64,000 bases of DNA, taken from assembly GCF_010093535.1 (NCBI RefSeq), contig NW_022985178.1, forward strand, positions 462,505-526,504, read 5' to 3'. Source of the stretch: Lindgomyces ingoldianus (lineage: Eukaryota > Ascomycota > Dothideomycetes > Pleosporales > Lindgomycetaceae). Every line of letters starts with the position of its first letter. Position 1 is the stretch's first letter. Position numbers and translations under genes: made by a program. Positions 58,939 to 64,000 of the stretch are shown here, one piece after another. The notes below the pieces were generated by a model. That model did no database searches. It had not been told where the DNA came from and was given only the letters and a program-made list of their open reading frames with translations.

Positions 58939-60259
58939 CTACTGAATGCCCATGTAACCCCTCTGTTCAGTTGAAGGATTCCCAACCGCAGTTGCAGAGG
59001 AAACGCTAACCGAATTATGAACATAAATGTCATTCAAAGGAAGGATGTGTCTTTGGCTACGTCCAGAATCCAAAGACCGGTCAGACTTATTATGTGACCG
59101 GGATGTCTGGTCACTGGTTTTCTTTGATGATAAAATCTTTGAGAAGCTACGATTATAGGGTCTGTTTGAAGTAGAAGCCGATTGAGTCTGGTCCTGGGAG
59201 GCTACGAAAAGTTGACGGAATGATGCCACGCAAGAAATCATGATCGCTAGAGGGACGCATCAGTGCATGTACGATTATTACAGCGGGAGAAAACTTACCC
59301 GTTCCATTTTCAACAAAACTCCAAAAGACGAGCCAAGCAATCTCTGCGCTTTGATGCTTAGAGTTGACCACTGTCACTCGAATGATTGAAACGACCATGA
59401 CAATGACCGTGGCGGAGAAAATACCCGTCAGGATAATCTTTTTGCGTAGTGGAACATGGACATTCCACAAAATGAGGATCGGAATCGAAACGACTTTTTA
59501 AGGTTAGGACAAATCGGGTTGTAAAATTAGAGGAGGGCTGGGGCATACTCAAGCAATCAGATAGGATATCTAGAGCGCAATTTGCATAAAATGTCCGATT
59601 TTGGAAGTTAATTTTATTCTGACTTGAGCAGTTTACTGTTACATGTAAGCTAAGTCACTGCAAACCCATGGCCCAAACTCACGCATAATCCATTGTATTG
59701 GCTTTGTGTTGCAAGGCCAGTCCACGTCCGCCATACAAATCAACCAAGTTGAAACGGTGACAGCAGTCACACACCACCACCATATTTCGTACCTGCGAAT
59801 TTGGTTTCCCAATCTGCGGAAGAATAGTAAGACCGAGAGTTTGACGCTCCAGAGGCTTGCGTAGAAAATGCTGGTGAAAGCTCCGATGCACCTAATGAAA
59901 GAGCCGTATCTTTCAATTTCGACCTGGTCAAATGGATGCTTTCCTTGAAGTACTTCGTAATTTCTGTATAAAATCGGCGACTTTACGGTCCAGAGGATAA
60001 TGTTGGCTAAAAACATTCCCCATGCTATAAACGCAATGACATCGTCCGAAGAGACTCGTTTGAACGTCATCATTTTAATGAAACATCGGACAAGGACAAA
60101 GATCAGACTGAGTCCTGCCAACGCCCACACACATCCCTAAACAAATAGGATTAATGACTTTCAGTATATGGAGGTGCAGCGAAGACAAATACTTACCAGA
60201 AATACCGGTTGGGAGACTTCTGCATGTAAACGCGGCGCCGTTAGACCTGGGAGAGACAT
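58939..60259 (-). CDS. Fungal rhodopsin-domain (SAT4/Pth11-type) integral membrane protein
   Basis: Heptahelical plasma-membrane protein of the fungal group that includes Pth11-like receptors and SAT4. Exons 60259-60197, 60136-59683, 59635-59549, 59493-59299 and 59246-58939 give 368 aa. Helices include WALAGLSLIFVLVRCF, DDVIAFIAWGMFLANIIL, FYASLWSVKLSVLLFFRRL and YEIWWWCVTAVTVSTWLI. Then comes the family signature ANCALDILSDCL, followed by IPILILWNVHVPLRKK and GIFSATVIVMVVSIIRV. The tail is Ser-rich and cytoplasmic. The N-terminus is short, with no CFEM domain. Members are often found inside secondary-metabolite clusters or act as surface receptors; which applies here is unknown. Confidence 0.85.
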
Positions 60260-62134
60260 ATTCAGCGACAGAAAGGTGTACGTCAGGAAAGGTTTGATGA
60301 TGGATAGATAAAAGTATCACATAAACGCTATCGACTGGAGAATCCGCACTTTTCTATTACTAGGCTTTGGGAAGAGCAATAGCGCGGGTTGCCCTATGAA
60401 AGAGACAAAGCTGAGACGCTGCAATTTTGTGGCGGGGATCGTGCTGTCAGATTGATATTGCGCTGACCACCACTAAGCATGCATGTAAGCATCCGCGCAT
60501 CTCTTGGGCTTTACGCCACATCCGCGTACCGGAGTCCGATAGAACCGCTGAAGGAGTCCCCCAGACTTTACTTCTGGGAAGCCACCGCCATCCAGGTAAA
60601 TCGCTAACCGAGGTCTAGGCTTTTCTGACATACCGTCAGGGCTAGGTGGAAAGGTGTGTGGGGACAGTTATGGACATGGTCCGGAATCCCGTTTAGAGGA
60701 CTTCTCAATGGATCTGGGGGGCATACCCACAGATATCCGGGCCACTTTAAAAGCCTAATGCTCGATAAAAATTGGATAAGTAGACTATTAGAGCCTAGTT
60801 CATGGTGACTGCTCAAAGGACCAAGATCCTAACCAAGAGTTGCACCGTATCACCTCAACACAGTACCCATTGATTATACTCATTATAGGGGCAGCAAAAT
60901 CCAACAGGATTCTACATGTACTGTGTCTCTACGCCCAACTCTATGTGGGGAGGTATCTCCGCCATACTTCCGCATCGATGAATCTATGAGATTATATTTG
61001 CCGTTCCGATCCGTGAGGGAAACCCAATAAGCTGACTCTTGGTATTAGGAGGATTTTTGAATGGGTAGCCTCCCATCCCTGCTGAATAAAAGAGAATATG
61101 TCGGTTGTGAGCCAACCAGGATTCAGTATTAATAGATGTGGAGCATACCACAAGGGCTTTCGAAGTCCGAGGGTAACGCTCGCGGGTGGGGCGTGCGCCG
61201 GCTCACGGACATGTCGATATGCATGTCTTTCAAGTGAGGTGATGTGATGAAGAAAGCACAGGTGCTGCTGTTTGAATTTGTGGCATGTGCCGCACTGAAA
61301 TCAGCAGGGGCATTTTCACAGGAATTAAGCGAGGGCTGTTCCTTCCATCGAGGCTGTGATCGGGCTGCAATGGGGGAAGAATATAGCAACTTAGCAAGCA
61401 CAATTTTACCATATATGATGCTTGTAACGTACAACGACCGTTATATATATTAGGGCCTATAGCCGTACATTCCATATTACCCACAAGACGGCTGAATTTA
61501 CTTCCAAAATATTTCTAGAATCATTTCCTTCCAGTACCTCTAACTAACAACAATGCACTTTTCAACCATGTACAGGCTTCAGCTTTCCAAACCTCCCGAG
61601 TACCGCTCAAGCACACTCTCGATCTTTGGAACGCCTCCAATAACGACATGGTACTATTGCTGCTCCTTTTTCTGTCGCATGATTACGCTTATGCTTCATG
61701 TCGATTGGGCCCAAAAATGGCTCTGGTATGACTGTAAGTATGGAGCCATAGTTCGCAAGATAATATCATCGCTGAATATTCTATCCAGCTGTGTATACCG
61801 CGTTGCTAGTAAGCGATATAATATACTGTGGGCTGCTTAAAGCGCTAATTGAATGCTTTAAAGTGTGTATCGTGTTTTTGTCACTACACACGGCCGCAGG
61901 TGATAATTTTGTAGTTTAGTGTCGCTATAGATATTTACGGGTTTGGAATTGGTTGAGAGGTCTTGGTGGATGCTTCATACTAGGAATTGCAATGATGGAA
62001 TTAGAATGCTTTATTAATTCAATCTTGTTGTGGTGCAGTATCATAAATCGCCACAGGTTTCTAACCGTCACCATGGTTGTTACGGATTCCGTCGCTAAGT
62101 CATGCTGAGTTTCCCTCTTCTTGCCTGGAATTAC
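60260..62134. other. 1.9-kb intergenic region
   Basis: No convincing gene. A plus-strand frame at 61553-61840 (95 codons, with an aromatic/Cys-rich middle) and frames near 61129-61484 are not supported by motifs. It probably contains the promoter of the SAT4-type gene and the 3' flank of the MFS gene. Confidence 0.4.
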
Positions 62135-64000
62135 CTATGCCATCTTAGGCGCTTCACTCAGAGCCTCGGACAGAGGTCCTATCTCACCCGGTGCCTGTTT
62201 GTTGTTTTTACTTTCGGCTTCCGACACCTGACTTTTGGTAGTCTTTTTCACACTCAGCCACTCCATACCTAGAGTAAATGGTACAGAAGCTGCTACTAGT
62301 GCAACAGAGAGGATCATAGTGCGGTCGATAGCGGTGTTCCATATTGACTTCAATGTTCGCAGTGCATCCGGGGACGAGACGAGATCCGACAGCCCTGACG
62401 CGCCGGCCTTGAGTACAGCGTCGACAGGAAGACCGGGTATTCGACTAGGCAATTGTTCAATAATGGTAGATATCGTTATGGTTTGACCAAATGAGATCGC
62501 AGTAGCCCTGAAACAAACACGTGTTAGATATAATCCACAGATGGAGGGATTTGAGCATCTCACGACTTACCCTCCCAATTGGTAGAAAAGCACAGCAAGT
62601 CCTGAAGAAGTCAGATAATAACAACTTAGTGAATCAAAATAATCTTACCATTTCCTGTCGGTATATCCTCATCCCTAGATGAGACGAACTTTCAGCATGA
62701 ATTCAAATCGTCGGAGCTGGGAATTCATACGGGAGGGTAACTTGAACAGCTGTGTAAGGGAGCTGCATCGCCATCCCCATTCCCAAACCAGCTACCACAA
62801 GGAAAGACGCCCATTTCACTGTGGTAGTAGTCTCGCTCAATTGAGTGAGCAGTGCCATTCCTGCGATGCAAACCAGCTCCCCAAGAACCATGTATGGAAC
62901 ATAATACCCTGTCGCTCGTACCAAAACCCCTACAATAACCAAAGCAACAATTTGTGGTAAGAGGTAAGGGATGAAATTTACACCGCTGTCAACTGGTTTG
63001 ATATTGCGAACCGATTGGAACCAAAACGGCATAAAGAATGAGATCTGTTTTTCTGGAGAGTTAGCATTGTTTCACAGTAGAGACTATTCCGGGCTTTACT
63101 TACTAGATAGTTCGATGATCCAAGGAAGAACAACACTATTACTCCTGTCCAGATCGATCGGCGTCGAATTACGTGGATAGGAATCAACGCATTATCTTGC
63201 AATATCAACTGAATGCAAACGAATAGAATAGCCAACCCAGCAAACCCAGCAAGAAGTCCGATAATCATAGCAGACTTCCAGGGCTTCGTTTGGCCCCCCC
63301 ATTGCAGCGCAAGAAGAAGACAGCATACTGCGCTGATGAAGGTCAGGCAGCCAAAGGGATCCATGCTAGCCAACTTCTTCTTGAGGGACATTTGTTGGTA
63401 TTGGTTGTCTTCTCTTTTGAGTTTCAGGAAAACCGTAAGCGCCACGAGAACCGCCGCGCCGATTGGAAGATTGCTAATACCAGAGTAGTCAGCCTCTTGA
63501 CATAGTTGTGTTTCCAAGGACTCTTTGTACGAAATACGACTCACATCCAGAAACACCATCTCCATGAACTGTGCTGAGTAAAAGCACCTCCAAGAGGTGG
63601 TCCCACACAGACAGTCACGGCAAACACGCTAATTACTATTCCCATATACATTGGTCGCTGCTCTAGAGGTACGATTTGGCTGATGATACTGAGTGCACCT
63701 TGGAGGATGCCGGCTGCGCCTAAGCCAGCGATGGCTCTCCCAAAAATGAACACTGCGGAGGATGTAGCTGTGGCGCAGAGGACAGAACCGACTTCGAAAA
63801 TGACGATTGACACTTTGTACACCACCGAGGTGCTGAAGAATTTGTAGAGAGACCCAAATATTGGTTGGAAGGCTGTGATGGTTAAGAGATATGCTGTTCC
63901 ATACCAAGCGATATCCCCCAAGGAATGAAAGTCGGAAGAGATTCTCGGGATAGCTACGTTGATAATGTTTGTATCCAATGCTATGAGAAATGAGCCAAAA
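62135..64000 (-). CDS. MFS drug:H+ antiporter, DHA2-type efflux pump (5' end outside window)
   Basis: Fourteen-helix proton-coupled exporter of toxic or secondary metabolites at the plasma membrane. The start codon lies beyond the right end. Exons seen: to 63545, 63473-63104, 63044-62731, 62674-62649, 62601-62571 and 62507-62135. Marks: ALDTNIINVAIPRISSDF (DHA motif near helix 1), AWYGTAYLLT, GRAIAGLGAAGILQGALSI, GPPLGGAFTQHSSWRWCFW|INLPIG across an intron, and the late-helix sequence DEDIPTGN|GLAVLFYQLGG|ATAIS carried by two tiny exons (26 and 31 nt). The C-terminal tail is charged and cytoplasmic. Its place beside two P450s and a SAT4-type gene suggests self-protection or product export. 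Confidence 0.9.

Noticed and set aside
1..64000. CRISPR arrays, rRNA genes, prokaryotic operons
   Set aside because: No regularly spaced repeats of that kind and no rRNA signature. The intron-rich genes show a fungal nuclear genome.

Overview
The window looks like nuclear DNA of a filamentous ascomycete (Pezizomycotina; a Leotiomycetes-type genome is my guess, not proven). The genes carry many 45-90 nt spliceosomal introns. The protein set is typical: a Zn2Cys6 regulator, an ACS-type transporter, fungal P450s, a Pth11/SAT4-type membrane protein, a SAGA Ubp8, eIF3e and mL49. Two long blocks have the extreme TpA-rich, stop-riddled composition left by repeat-induced point mutation (RIP).

Layout. 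0.2-2.1 kb: UBP8 (SAGA deubiquitinase) with one GC-AG intron. 2.1-6.9 kb: no gene, apparently built from old diverged repeats. 6.9-13.7 kb: four co-directional genes, namely an enoyl-CoA hydratase/isomerase, quinolinate phosphoribosyltransferase (NAD biosynthesis), a Zn2Cys6 regulator and a nicotinate/quinolinate-permease-like transporter. The last three could form a small NAD-precursor module. 14.2-15.7 kb: a small unknown gene and a four-helix membrane protein with an internal 29-residue duplication.

15.96-31.0 kb holds two RIP-ruined DNA transposons. The first is a 3,039-bp hAT-like element with a 26-bp terminal inverted repeat (TIR) and an 8-bp near-perfect target duplication. The second is a 10,318-bp element with perfect 21-bp TIRs (about 34 bp with mismatches) and a perfect 8-bp target duplication, GCGTTGAG. 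In one reading frame over about 1.1 kb this second element still shows the motif series of a RecQ-like SF2 helicase, with losses that fit RIP transitions (DECH to DKCY, GFGKS to SFRKS). A 10-kb TIR element carrying a RecQ-like helicase is the most unusual thing here, and I do not recognise its superfamily. It may have inserted into a coiled-coil gene that is itself now broken.

31.9-41 kb: an HXXXD acyltransferase, a secreted mucin-like Ser/Thr protein with CTLPGGCSS-type repeats, a 95-bp tandem duplication, and a conserved-looking nuclear-type protein. 41-47.2 kb: no recognisable gene. 47.2-49.8 kb: eIF3e and mitochondrial ribosomal protein mL49, diverging from a 277-bp shared promoter. 50.5-51.7 kb: a secreted cysteine-rich protein. 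51.7-54.6 kb: intergenic, with a transposon-like coding remnant.

54.6-64 kb: two P450s, a SAT4/Pth11-type heptahelical protein and a DHA2-type MFS pump, all on the minus strand. This could be the edge of a secondary-metabolite or detoxification cluster whose core enzyme, if any, lies beyond the right end. All gene models were spliced by eye, so exon ends are proposals. Family calls rest on motifs, not on searches.
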